Shown in pieces: positions 12,046 to 21,805 of a stretch of 64,000 nt of DNA. The notes beneath the pieces are model-generated. The model saw only the letters and a program-made list of their open reading frames with translations, made no database searches and was not told the origin of the DNA. How positions within the stretch are numbered: position 1 is the first letter of the stretch; every line of letters begins with the position of its first letter. The position numbers were made by a program, and so were the translations under genes. The stretch is taken from NCBI GenBank assembly GCA_949987705.1, contig OX465281.1, positions 225,899,978 through 225,963,977 of the forward strand, given 5' to 3'. This DNA comes from Thereva unica (Eukaryota; Arthropoda; Insecta; Diptera; Therevidae).

Positions 12046-13191
12046 GCGGATCTAGGATTTTTGTCGGGGGGGGGGGGGGGGGGTCACAGGATAGAAAAAA
12101 CTAGTTGGGATTTGGGTTAGCAAACAAACATTTCCTCCGAATTTCGTTCGTTGCACTAAAACGGGTGTTCAATTTCGTACTCAGCGTGCTGAAGCGCCGT
12201 GGATAAACTGGGAAGCGAACGAATTCAATTCCAAGACTTTCCGGAGATATTAGCAAAACTGTAACTGAAAAGTACTTGTCAGACTTGACCAAAAAGAACA
12301 AATTTTGCAGTAACTACTGGAAATCCTGTGATGAACCACAATTTCCTCAAACTGTATCACGCGTATAAAACAATTCCCCGTCAAAAAGTGCTAATCCAAG
12401 GTTTGAGAAATTCGTGATGTTTGTAAAAGCTATCGAAATTTTTGCACGATTTTTAAAGGTTGTCGGATTTTGACAAGTGATGTTTTGTTCGAAGGCTATC
12501 GCTGTGCAGAACCCAAAAAAGATCACTTCGTTTAGAACGGGTCTCACTCCATCGAGTTTATTAGAAATTAGCAAAACTTGTCAATTTAAGGTCTTTCTGA
12601 CAATTAGCCGAAGTTTTTCTATTTAAACAAAAAAGGCCCGACCGAATATTATGAAATTTTTTTCAGAGCATTTCTTCGTTAATATTCTTTTTTCGGCACC
12701 TCAATGAAGTCGATATAGTTTTTAGTTCGCGCGGTATCGTGCAGGCACAAAAATCATAAACGTTGTTTAAACAAAAAACGGTTCGACCGAATTTTATGAA
12801 AATCTTTTTAGATCATATTTTGGTTAATACTCTTCGAACGGCGCGTCAACTAAGTCGATATCTTTTATAGTTCGCGCGATATCGTGCAGGTACAAAAATC
12901 CTTTATGTCGCTTAAACCAAAAAACCGCTCGGCCGAATATTATAAAAATCTTTTCAGATCATATTTCGGTTAATACGCTTCGAACGACACCTCAACGAAG
13001 TCGATATCTTTTTTGGTTCGCGCGATATCGTGCAGGAAAAAATGACCACAAACGTACGCACACACACACATACTTCCTCCCAATTTTTTGCTTAAAATGT
13101 TCCTGGGACCTTGAAAGATGAAAATACGTCGAAATTTTCGATTTCGATTTTCGGACCGATTACAATAACTTCCTATACTGGGAAGTTAATA
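12046..13191 (+). repeat. Repeat family A, copy 1, with 145-bp tandem units
   Basis: It begins with a hAT-like terminus (CAGGCGCGGATCT followed by a G run at 12066-12083). It continues through a segment (12100-12620) that matches the reverse strand of 54.54-55.28 kb. It then carries about three tandem units with a period of 145-146 bp; the conserved word CCGAATATTAT or CCGAATTTTAT recurs near 12642, 12787 and 12933. Each unit contains TTCGCGCGATATCGTGCAGG. The copy ends with a short CA run and the palindrome-like TTCCTATACTGGGAA. I see no coding frame. Its relative at 50.3-55.3 kb is in the opposite orientation. Confidence 0.75.
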
Positions 13192-14690
13192 AAGTCCAAG
13201 ACATTGTGGTGCGCGCTTTCAAGTTTCACAAATCGTCCCCATATCACCCTCAATTTCGTTCAATTTCGAGAAATGCTGAAACATGTTTTTCATTATTTAT
13301 GCTGTATAATATTTTTATAAAGTTCGAAGAAAATCTGGAAATATTTATATCAAGTTCGAAGAAAATCTCATGAAATAAATAATTTCTCATACAACTGTTT
13401 CCACCCTTAGAGGTTGAATTCCGAAAATTCCTAAAACATGGGTTTCAATATTTATTGTGTGAAAAATCTAAACGAAAAATTCCTCACACAACCGCATTTC
13501 ACCCCCTTAGGGGATGAATCTCGAAAAATCGCTTCCTAGGGCACTGTTCACTATTTCACCCACTTATATGTAGGTTAAATTTCGAAAAATCCTGAATGCA
13601 GTGTTTCATTATTTATGGTGTATAGTATTTATACGAAGTTTAAAGCAAATCTGACTAAAGAAAAAAAATTCCTTTACAGCCTATTCAACCCCATTTCACT
13701 CCTTAGAGAATGAATTGTGAAAATTTGTGGCATAGTGGATGTGCAAGATATTATAGGGATGCACTGTAAAAATTTCAGCCCTTTAGGTCCAGCGATTTGG
13801 GTGAATTTCGAAAAATCGCTACTTAGGGTGGGTGCCAAGATACAATTCCGAATTTGCTACATTGATTATACTATCTACTTTATAATCAATGTTTGCTACT
13901 TTCACCACGGACACCTCGAAATTACAGTGTGCCAAAATAAATTTCACAAATTGAATTATAACAAACTGTCAAGCGAATGTTTGGATAAAACAAAGACACA
14001 AACCTTCTAAAAAGAATTGTAAAACTGGAATGCGTTTTTCATACAAATTGACATTTGAATTGTAACTTGGCACAGGCCCTTAGTGGATGTGTGGATGTTC
14101 ACGTCAATATAGTGATGCCCTGTCAAAATTTCAGCACTTTAGGTCCAGCTGTTTGGGCTGTGCGTTGTCTATCAGTCAGTTACTGTTTTATATATAGAAG
14201 AAAATAATATTTTCTATTTCAATAGAACAGGTAATTTGGTTATTTTGTCATGAAAAGATTTTAAATAAAAGTAACTAATAACTAATAATAACCAAAAAAT
14301 ATAATACTAAAAAAATTGCCGCCCGAAAAGGCCTGCGCCTCGGGGCTGTACTCCATTTAGCCTTGTGGGTGGTCCTGATTGCTCGATGATTGACTGTGGC
14401 TTAATGATTCGATATGCACAATCGATTGATCCTGAAAACCCCCCGTTCCTACGCCACTGCTAATTGTACTTGATCAAGAAAAACTTCTTCCATAACATTA
14501 CTAAAAATAATTTTTCTAGACCGATTGCCATCCGGTAATATTTTATACTTATGTCTATAAAGCGATATTAGTTTACCATAATTTAGATAATTTTCTTGCT
14601 TTGTTTATATTCTTCAATTACCTGTTTTATGGGATTTGTTTTAGTATGCTAACTTGTGTACTTAACAAAATTTTATTTGTAAATAATAAT
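13192..14690. repeat. Degenerate tandem repeats and unclassified sequence
   Basis: Between about 13255 and 13830 a unit of roughly 155-165 bp recurs. Words such as CGAAAAATCCTGAA, TTCATTATTTATG, GAAGAAAATCT and CACCCCCTTAGGGG(A)TGAAT come back near 13264, 13420 and 13585. The phrase CTTTAGGTCCAGC occurs at about 13780 and 14140. Nothing protein-coding is recognised. From 14450 on is the upstream region of the diptericin-like gene. Confidence 0.45.
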
Positions 14691-14694
14691 ATAG

Positions 14695-14703
14695 GTGAAT
14701 CCC
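14695..14703 (-). promoter_or_regulatory. kappaB-like site (GGGATTCAC) upstream of the diptericin-like gene
   Basis: On the minus strand the bases read GGGATTCAC. This fits the GGGA(A/T)TC(A/C)C pattern described for Relish-type NF-kappaB sites in fly immune genes. It lies 30 bp before the TATA box, a typical place for such sites. A weaker match (GGGATTTGTT) is at 14631-14640. That the site works is inference. Confidence 0.55.
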
Positions 14704-14732
14704 AAAATTTAGCCGTCCCACAATTTCAGGTG

Positions 14733-14740
14733 TATAAAAA
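14733..14740 (+). promoter_or_regulatory. TATA box (TATAAAAA)
   Basis: TATAAAAA lies 71 bp before the ATG of the diptericin-like gene. It predicts a transcription start near 14760-14768 (TTCATAAGTTTCACAGC), leaving a short 5' UTR of about 45-50 bases. Its spacing from the kappaB-like site fits an inducible promoter. Confidence 0.65.
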
Positions 14741-14810
14741 CACAAGCATATCAACCAAAATTCATAAGTTTCACAGCATTTGACAAAGTTGTTGCAATTT
14801 AATTATCACA

Positions 14811-15110
14811 ATGAAAGTCGCTTTCTTAGTTACCCTTGTTGCTGCTTTATCAGTAGCGAATTGCTACAAAATTTCTGATCAGGACCAGGAAAATTTGGGA
14901 CGAATGAAAAGGGAAATTTATATCGCAGGTGGTGGTGGTCCAGGCAACGGCTATGATGTTGGAGCTAAAGGACGAGTTAAATTGTGGGAAAGTGACAATG
15001 GTAGAAATAGTGTCTATGGTAGTGGATCATACTCTCAGCACTTAGGGGGACCTTATGGCAACAGCAGACCTAATTTCGGTGGTGGATTGTCTTTTTCCCA
15101 TTCATTTTAA
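14811..15110 (+). CDS. Diptericin-like antimicrobial peptide precursor (99 aa)
   Basis: An intronless secreted peptide precursor. Residues 1-18 are a hydrophobic signal peptide ending ...SVANC. Residues 19-34 are an acidic propeptide ending in the furin-type site RMKR. Residues 35-99 form a glycine-rich mature peptide of 65 residues. The mature part carries LWESDNGRNSVYGSG and SQHLGGPYGNS and ends GGGLSFSHSF. The SDNGR and QHLGGPYGNS blocks are the signature of the glycine domain of fly diptericins, immune effectors made through the Imd/Relish pathway and active mainly on Gram-negative bacteria. The proline-rich N-terminal block of classical diptericin is absent, so the peptide is essentially the G domain alone. 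The ATG is preceded by ATTATCACA and the signal peptide fixes the start. A TATA box, a kappaB-like site and a poly(A) signal surround it. An attacin-family relative is possible but the block order favours diptericin. Confidence 0.88.
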   Translation: MKVAFLVTLVAALSVANCYKISDQDQENLGRMKREIYIAGGGGPGNGYDVGAKGRVKLWESDNGRNSVYGSGSYSQHLGGPYGNSRPNFGGGLSFSHSF

Positions 15111-15144
15111 AACAAATATGGTTTTTTGTTGTTTAATTATTTTA

Positions 15145-15150
15145 AATAAA
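15145..15150 (+). terminator. Poly(A) signal AATAAA of the diptericin-like gene
   Basis: AATAAA lies 35 bases after the stop codon, in an AT-rich 3' UTR. This gives a very short 3' end, as is common for antimicrobial peptide genes. Confidence 0.6.
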
Positions 15151-15910
15151 TAATTTTTCTGCTGTAGTAAAATTTTTTAATTTTTTATTAATCTATTTAT
15201 TAATCTGTCTGTGATTTCAAAATAATTGTGTTTTTGTAAGTTCATAGGTTATTTACATGATAACAAAATCACGTACCTATATTTTTCTCTGTTTGTATGT
15301 CTGTCTGTTTGTCCGGGATAATCTCGGAAACGGCTAATCCGATTGGGATGGAACTTCCACTGGAAGATTTAGTATTTTTGCGGGCATGTTTTAGGCTATT
15401 TCCATACGCTTTATATTAGCTTCAAATTTTGCACATTATGTATAGTTCGCGTTCCAATGCAATCTGACCATTTTGTAAAAATCAAGATGGCGGCCGAATT
15501 TCGTAATTGTGCTCCGCGACCCCCAACATGGGTATCAAATGAAAAATTATGTCAAATAGAATACAATTAGCTATGTGACGTCATTCAAAATTCAAAATGG
15601 CGGACAATACAAAATGGCGGACTATCTTTTTCCTTACAACAGACTCGGTATGGGTATCAAATTGGGCGCTAGTGAAAAGTTCCGATGTTAATAAAATAAG
15701 GATATATAAACAGACCCACGCCTTTTTGAATTTCGAATGGAAGGTTGTGTCCATATGTTCCAAGATGGCGGCCGAATTTTTCTCAGACCCCCGACATGGG
15801 TATCAAATGAAGGGTGTGACAAGTAGAATGCACTTCGCTATGCGGCGTCATTCAAAATCAAAATGGCGGCCTACACAAAATGGCGGATTACCTTTATCTT
15901 TACAAACTCG

Positions 15911-17793
15911 TTCATAATTCCTATTCACAAAAGTGGTAGCAAGAACGAAATATCGAACTACAGACCAGTTGCCAAGCTGTCTGTCATACCGAAGCTTTTT
16001 GAATCAATCGTTTATTCTGCAATCGTGCCCATCTGCAAAAAACTTATTTCTACAAACCAACATGGTTTCCTTCCAGCTCGTTCCACTACCACCAATCTCC
16101 TTGAATTCACTTCCCATGCTGTTGAAGGCTTCGTTTCCGGTTGCCAAACTGATTGTGTTTACACTGATTTCAGTAAGGCATTTGACAACTCCATTATACT
16201 TTTCAAACTAAAAAAGTTAGGTTTCCCTGAAGCCCTTCTATTATGGTTCCAGTTGAAATGGGGGACGTACTAATTTTTGCGTCTTCCCTCATCTCATTGC
16301 AATATATAAGTGATATATGTATATATATTGCCAATAAAAACTTTTACTTCACATATTTTATATTAATATTATTCTTTTATTTAATACGTTTATTTAACAT
16401 TTATCTATTATTATATTTAATAGTTTTAGATTTTAATAGTTTAAGATTTTTCTATTTTTATTATGTCACACCGAAAATTACATAACGGTTTTTAATTATA
16501 CAACTTATTATAGGAGACTTCCTTATCGAATAAGCTCCTAACTAATAATCTTACAAAAATTCAAAATAATTTTTAATATCACAATATTTGTGTGGCTATG
16601 TTTTTAAAATTGATTCTGTGTACAGTGTATACATACGTGATATGACAATCCAAATTCCCCAAGTGTATTTCATAGTAGTAGTGAGAATCCAAATTGTGAC
16701 GTAACCAAAAACACTGTACTTAAAATTATTAGAACAGAAACTGAGTGGATACTTGAATAAAACTTATTACAACGAAACGCGTATATACAAGTAGCGACTG
16801 CTACACCAGTCCTACTTAGCTGACAGGACCTACCAAGCCCTTTTCGGTGGATCCAAATCCGCGACCATTGAGGCGTCATCCGGTCTCCCTCAAGGCAGTC
16901 ATCTTGGCCCTATCCTCTTTATTCTTTCTATTGATGATATTGTTACCTTGCTAAGACACTGCAGAATCCTGATTTATGCTGATGACATCAAATTGTACCG
17001 TCACGTAAAGAGTATGGAGGACTGCAAACTTTTGCAAGTCGACCTCGACACCTTTTACTCTTGGTGCGCTAACAACAACCTGGTTCTTAATATTAGTAAA
17101 TGCGAAGTCATGACTTTTTGTAGGCGACGTGATCCTATAATTTATAACTACTCATTTTCTAGTGATGGTGTCCCCCGTCTTAATTTTGTCAAAGATCTCG
17201 GGATTAGATTTGACACCAAGCTGGACTTTTCTACTTATATCAACTATATTTCTTCCAAGAGCAGCTTAGTCTTGGGTTTTATAAAAAGGTGGTCCAAAGA
17301 ATTTAACAGCACCCTGATCACTAAACACCTCTACATTTCCCTTGTCAGACCTTTACTTGAATATGCGTCCCAGGTTTGGTCTCCTCACTATTCTTGGCAT
17401 GTTGGAAAAATTGAGTCGGTTCAACGTAGGTTCGTTCGATTCGCATTGAATCACCTTCCTTGGGAAGACCCCTTAATTCTTCCACCATATGAATACCGAA
17501 TTAAGTTACTCAACTTAAACACTCTCCACAAGCGTCGTGAGGTGGCCGATGTTGTTTTCGTCCACCAGCTTCTTAATGGACGTGTCGACTCAGGTTTTCT
17601 AAGGCGCCGTGCGTCGTTTAGAGAGCCGATACAATCTGAGAGGACCACCGCTCTTACACATCAACTCCTCTAACACCAATTATGGCCGATTTGAGCCTGT
17701 TAATCGCATGTTCATTAATGTAAATAAAAATATTAATGTTTTTAGCGTTAGCACTAACAAAGACCTGCTTAAAAGGAGTCTATTTGTTGTCTC
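15911..17793 (+). pseudogene. Reverse transcriptase of the CR1-like LINE, broken by a solo LTR and a frameshift
   Basis: RT blocks seen before the LTR are NYRPVAKLSVIPKLFESIV, QHGFLPARSTTTNLLEF and CVYTDFSKAFDNSII (motif A). After the LTR come SSGLPQGSHLGPILF (motif B), LIYADDIKLYRHV (catalytic YADD) and the thumb LYISLVRPLLEYASQVWSP. Removing 16254-16810 joins LLLWFQ to SYLADR in one frame. A one-base frameshift near 17620 then moves the C-terminus (HINSSNTNYGRFEPVNR) to another frame, ending at about 17793. It encodes no working protein now. Confidence 0.85.
16254..16805. mobile_element. Solo LTR (552 bp) of an LTR retrotransposon
   Basis: The insert begins TGAAATGGGGG and ends GCGACTGCTACA, so it has the TG...CA ends of an LTR. 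It is flanked by the 5-bp duplication CCAGT (16249-16253 and 16806-16810). It carries AATAAA-type signals (near 16333 and 16756) and is very AT-rich. No gag-pol is present, so it is a solo LTR left by recombination. Superfamily (BEL/Pao or gypsy) cannot be told from an LTR alone. Confidence 0.8.
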
Positions 17794-17930
17794 ATGACTG
17801 TTTATGTGTTTCGCATGCAATTTTTATTGGTACTTAATCTTTTATGTTTGCATGTCTCAGCTGAGCCACGGCAGTGGTAAATATTTCTCAGCCCTGCTGG
17901 GAAGTGCGCCTTCTGTGTTAGAAGGGAAAC

Positions 17931-17940
17931 TCTATATATG

Positions 17941-18027
<87 letters not shown>

Positions 18028-18043
18028 GTATGTATATATAGAT
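17931..18043. repeat. (TA)n microsatellite with TATG variants
   Basis: About 110 bp of almost pure TA with a few TATG/TATAC interruptions at the edges. It sits at the 3' end of the CR1-like LINE, between two direct copies of AGTGCGCCTTCTGTG. Open frames of repeated Ile-Tyr across it are artefacts. Confidence 0.95.
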
Positions 18044-18236
18044 TTTCATGCTTAGCTGAAAAGTGCGCCTTCTGTGCTAGATGGGTTAACTCTTGATTTA
18101 AACAAACCACTCGGTATGCGGCATCAAACGAAAGGGTATGACAAGTAGAATACTATTAGCTGTGCGGCGTCATTCCAAATTCAAAATGGGGGCTTTCTTT
18201 TTCTTTACAACGCCTTCGCGTATGGGTATCAAATGA

Positions 18237-19322
18237 GGAGCGTCGGAACAAAAACCGATATGTCGCATTTTGGACATTTTTTTTTTCATTTTTTTCTGTT
18301 ACAAAATGTTTAATTATACACCCTTAAGGAAAGAAATCAATTAAAAAACAGTTACATCCATCTTAAAAAAAATATCAAAATACTGTGGTCAGATCAAAAC
18401 CCGACAAATAAATTTTTAAATTCAACAGGTTCTTGTTGTTGGATTAAAAACCGATAATTCTTATTAAGTTTTACACAATTCAACAATGGTCGGTTCAAAT
18501 TCCGATTAGGTACACGTTTACAAAGAAGCTTAATCTATTTTTCTATTCTTTTATTAAATCGATTCCCAAAAAATATCTGAACGCTCTTCGTAAATACTTC
18601 GCCTTACCCTCACGTGATTGGGGCCCCTCCAGGGGAGCCCTGGTGCTCCATATTGTACCAAAAGTTGCGTTGGAGTGTCCTATTTCCAACAAAGTCAAAA
18701 TCATTGAAATTGGTTAATTAATTACTGAGAAAAGTCCATTTGAGTACACCGCTGCACAAAACTGCATGTTTATGCAAAAAAAAATCATATCTCCGCCCCC
18801 ATACATGTTAGGGGGGTGGTTGATGGCTCAAAATTTTCGTAAATTTCTCCTCTACACGGGAAGAATACATTCATTCACCTTAATTTAATATTAGTATAAC
18901 ATAATGCACTTAGTGCACCTCGATGCAGAAAAGTGCATTGGGGCCCCTCCACGGGAGCCCTAGTGCTCCATATTGTACCAAAAGTTGCGTTGGGGTGTCC
19001 TCTTTCCAACGCACTCAAAATCATTAAAATCGGTTAATTAATTGCTGAGAAAAGAGATATTTTTCCCATAAAAATGCTAAAAAAAACCGATATATCCAAA
19101 TGATCGCGTCAAAAACCGATATATCCAAACTTGTCCGCCAAGTATCTCGCTAAATTAAGTATCTACCCTCCTTCAAGTTTCACACACCAATCGATGTCAC
19201 TTTTACTGCAAATTGACATTCTATAATTTTCCACTTTTGTAACATTAAAAAATTTACAAGCTTTTTTTTAATTTGTGAAAAATGTGGTAAATGGTATATA
19301 TCGGTTTTCGTTCCGACGCTCC
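18237..19322. mobile_element. Non-autonomous inverted-repeat transposon, 1086 bp, 8-bp TSD
   Basis: Ends are GGAGCGTCGGAAC and its inverse GTTCCGACGCTCC, and the inverted match extends through AAAACCGATAT to about 26 bp with one mismatch. It is flanked by the direct duplication TCAAATGA (18229-18236 and 19323-19330). Deleting it restores the family B phrase GGGTATCAAATGAA. Inside, a block of about 110 bp beginning TTGGGGCCCCTCCA is present twice (from 18618 and 18939), and AAAACCGATA-like words recur. An 8-bp duplication suits hAT, P or Merlin; the G-rich start is unlike common hAT ends. No transposase is present. Confidence 0.8.
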
Positions 19323-19420
19323 TCAAATGAAAGTGTATGATGAGTATAGTACAGTATGCTTCGTGACGTCATTTTGGCTTGCGCAAGGCAACCCGCTGAG
19401 TTTACACGCCACGATCTATT

Positions 19421-20254
19421 TGTGCCAATTCACACAAGAAGTGATTCTTCTTTCTAAATCCATTCTGATTGGATTAATGTTGTTAACAAATACCAACAAT
19501 TATTTCATCCTTTTTTGTCTATCACGGGATTGGGATTTTCCTGAAGTCGGTTTTTAAAACTTTATTTTTATTTAATTTAAACGTGTAATTAAGTTAGTAT
19601 AGAACCTAATAGACCTAGTATGCTGTTAGTATATAGCCTATGATAGACTAAGTTTAACTTTGACCTTTAATTCTAGCCGTGTTGCTGATGATGACTGTTG
19701 AAATGGGTCGAAATGCATTCTAAAATTTAATAATATCATTTTTTAAATAATTGTAATAAATAAAAGATTAAGTACACTCAAAATAAAGGTGTTATAATTT
19801 TTTATCGTCTTTTAACGTTTTTTTGAACCTCTTCGAACTTATTCTGATTATGTCCAGGCATCCCTTAAGTTGAGTTTTTATGAATTCTTTCAGTTGAGCA
19901 ATAAATATTTCCTGTAAGAATGCAAAATTACCTTTTCGTAGTCCCAATCATCTTGTTATTCTGCTTTCGACTCCGTTTGATCATTTTTAACAGCGTTATG
20001 GTCATTAATCTTAATTTTGAGGGTTCCTTTCCTTATGGCAGCAATTTTATAACGACCGATTTCGCTTCATCGTTAGCGCTGTCCAGGTACTGCTCAAAGC
20101 GGTGATAACCATATGCATAATGTTTACAATAGCTTCACACCCAGAACCAAAGTAATGGTGTAGTAATAGTTTGATTTCTATGGAAATTATAGCTCAACTA
20201 TAACTTTATTAATACGCTTTTATTAGCTTCACTTGTAACTATGTAATAAAATCT
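19421..20254. other. Stretch with no recognised gene
   Basis: AT-rich, unclassified. At 19686-19720 a CTGATGA..GGTCGAAA arrangement resembles the core of hammerhead motifs in retroelements, but supporting stems are poor (see rejected items). Confidence 0.35.
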
Positions 20255-20520
20255 TGTAAGTTAAATTTGACCCACTTCCCGGTTTCCGATTGAGCTGAAA
20301 TTTTGCACACACGTTTAGTTTGGATGACAATGCAATCTGACTATTTTGTAAAAAAATCAAGATGACGGGTCCAGGATGGCGGCTGAATTTTGCAATTGTG
20401 TTCGCCGACCCCCCGACATGGGTATCAAATGGATGGGTATGCCAACTACAATACAATTAGCTGCGTAGCGTAATTCTAAATTCAAAATAGCGGCCAACAC
20501 ATGGTGGTGACAAGAAAATG
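20255..20520. repeat. Repeat family B, second copy
   Basis: TTGCACACACG, AATGCAATCTGACTATTTTGTAAAA, ATGGCGGCTGAATTTTGCAATTGTG and CCCCGACATGGGTATCAAATG match 15420-15600. A further family B phrase (GGGCGCTAACGAAAAGTTCC, 20698-20717) is found in the loop of the palindrome that follows, so the palindrome sits inside this copy. Confidence 0.65.
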
Positions 20521-20558
20521 GTAGAAGCGATATAATAGACTAAAAAGTAGAAAATAAA

Positions 20559-20893
20559 ATATATAGTTTAAAAAAACCAAAAAATACGCTTTTAATTTAA
20601 AATTAACTAAAAAGTAAAAAATAATTTTTAATGTAAAATTTTTGTTGCTCCAGCCAGTATATGGGAACAACCTACGTTTCGAAATGTAAAAAAGCGTGGG
20701 GCGCTAACGAAAAGTTCCAATGTTAATAAAATAAGGAAATAGGTAAGGAGCCCCACGCTTTTTTACATTTCGAAACGTAGGTTGTTCCCATATACTGGCT
20801 GGAGCAACAAAAATTTTACATTAAAAATTATTTTTTACTTTTTAGTTCATTTTAAATTAAAAGCGTATTTTTTGGTTTTTTTAAACTATATAT
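20559..20893. repeat. Large palindrome: 143-bp arms, 49-bp loop
   Basis: Bases 20559-20701 are an almost exact inverted copy of 20751-20893, with only a few differences. The arms run from ATATAGTTTAAAAAAACC to AAAAAAGCGTGGGG. The loop (20702-20750) carries the family B phrase AAAAGTTCCAATGTTAATAAA. Short frames in both arms encode the same peptide because of the inversion and are not genes. Confidence 0.9.
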
Positions 20894-21344
20894 TTTTTTT
20901 TAAATTTATTGCTATAGATTGTATTATAAAAGTAGATATTAATAAAAATAGGTTCAACACCCAAAATAGCGAAATGAACTTTCATTTCAGGGTTTGCTAC
21001 CATCAAGGTTTCCCAAATTTTTACTAATCTTGCTCACTTGTTAATGCACATATTAACAGTTAATGCAGTAGCAGTAATCTCGATCTTAACAGCTCTAAAT
21101 CCAGAAGCAAATATTACGAAAAAAAAGGTTTGAACCATGTTAAATCTTGATTTAATCAACAAAGTGTCAAGAGCATAACCAACTCCATTCAATCTTCACA
21201 CGCAGCAAAAGGGGACATCAACAGAGATATACGAGCGCCATTCCCCGATTCAGGCACATCAATTTAATTTATAGTCATAATCACTTTCGTAATTATCATC
21301 ATCTCGAACGGTAAATTAAGCAAACAACATCAATTAGATTTTAA

Positions 21345-21805
21345 CGATATGAGCCGTCCAGTCGCCGCCGCCGTCGCGCACCCTACGAAGAGTCTAATGA
21401 ACTAATTTCGACCAATGCCATCAGTGGCCACGCCATCTATCCACCGAGATCCAGATTCAGTGAGGAGTGAGTATCTTCCTGGTTTTGCGCGGAGTTTACC
21501 TTTGTTTTTACATTTGTACCCCGGCAGAGATACCTCTTACAAAATTTCCGCCATAATTCATCAAGAGGCGACAGACCGTTCTGTCTAAATGATGCTCATT
21601 TCTCATATTTGTACCTTTTAAGAGAGTGCGGGATCTGCTCCAAAGCTGTGTGACCCCAGAAGTCACATCAGAGACTCTTGAAGACATTTCACCATTGCCG
21701 CGGCGGCGGCGTCGACGCGGATCTGTTTCTCGTTCGCATTTAGTGGGAATCGACCGAGTAATGATGATAAATAGTCTGAATGTCAAGAACGTGATGATAT
21801 CGTAA
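21345..21805 (+). CDS. Candidate host exon pair with a 158-bp intron (unknown protein)
   Basis: A GC-richer frame (21345-21466) encodes RRRRRAPYEESNELIST..RSRFSEE and ends at GA|GTGAGT, a near-consensus 5' splice site. After 158 bases a pyrimidine-rich tract leads to an AG at 21623-21624. The next frame (21625-21805) encodes VRDLLQSCVTPEVTSETLED followed by ISPLPRRRRRRGS. Joining 21466 to 21625 keeps the frame (phase 2). The product is hydrophilic with two arginine clusters. I do not recognise the family. The 5' part must come from an upstream exon, since a stop lies at 21342. A site GTAATG near 21761 could instead end exon 2. Support is codon-like composition and splice fit only. Confidence 0.35.

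Larger units (their letters stand above)
15911..18108 (+). mobile_element. CR1/jockey-group LINE fragment, 5'-truncated, inserted in family B
   Basis: It starts in the RT domain (IIPIHKSGSKNEISNYRPV), so it is 5'-truncated. It ends in a 3' region with two direct copies of AGTGCGCCTTCTGTG (17905 and 18062) separated by a (TA)n tract. The family B sequence resumes at ACTCGGTATG. ACTCG at 15906-15910 and 18109-18113 may be the short target duplication. It differs clearly from family J (YADD rather than FADD). A solo LTR sits inside it. Confidence 0.75.
15236..19420. repeat. Repeat family B, split by two insertions
   Basis: Family B pieces are at 15236-15910, 18109-18236 and 19323 to about 19420. 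Hallmarks are ATCTCGGAAACGGCTAATCC, AAGATGGCGGCCGAATTT, CCCCGACATGGGTATCAAATG and repeated AAAATGGCGG. The same phrases recur inside the first piece, so it is internally duplicated. Another copy is at 20255-20520. I see no frame with recognisable protein, so the family's class is unknown. The outer limits are approximate. Confidence 0.6.

Noticed and set aside
12046..14456. A hAT element from the CAGGCGCGGATCT end to CCTACGCCACTG at 14.45 kb
   Set aside because: The two ends are different in sequence and no 8-bp duplication matches.
17802..18110. Open frames of repeated Ile-Tyr on both strands
   Set aside because: They are translations of a (TA)n microsatellite.
19686..19720. CTGATGA..GTC-GAAA resembling a hammerhead ribozyme core
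   Set aside because: Stem II would have only about three pairs, and I could not find convincing stems I and III around it.
20482..21027. Two ORFs encoding the same peptide (MFPYTGWSNKNFTLK) on opposite strands
   Set aside because: They are the two arms of a palindrome; low-complexity Phe/Leu/Tyr content and no domain.
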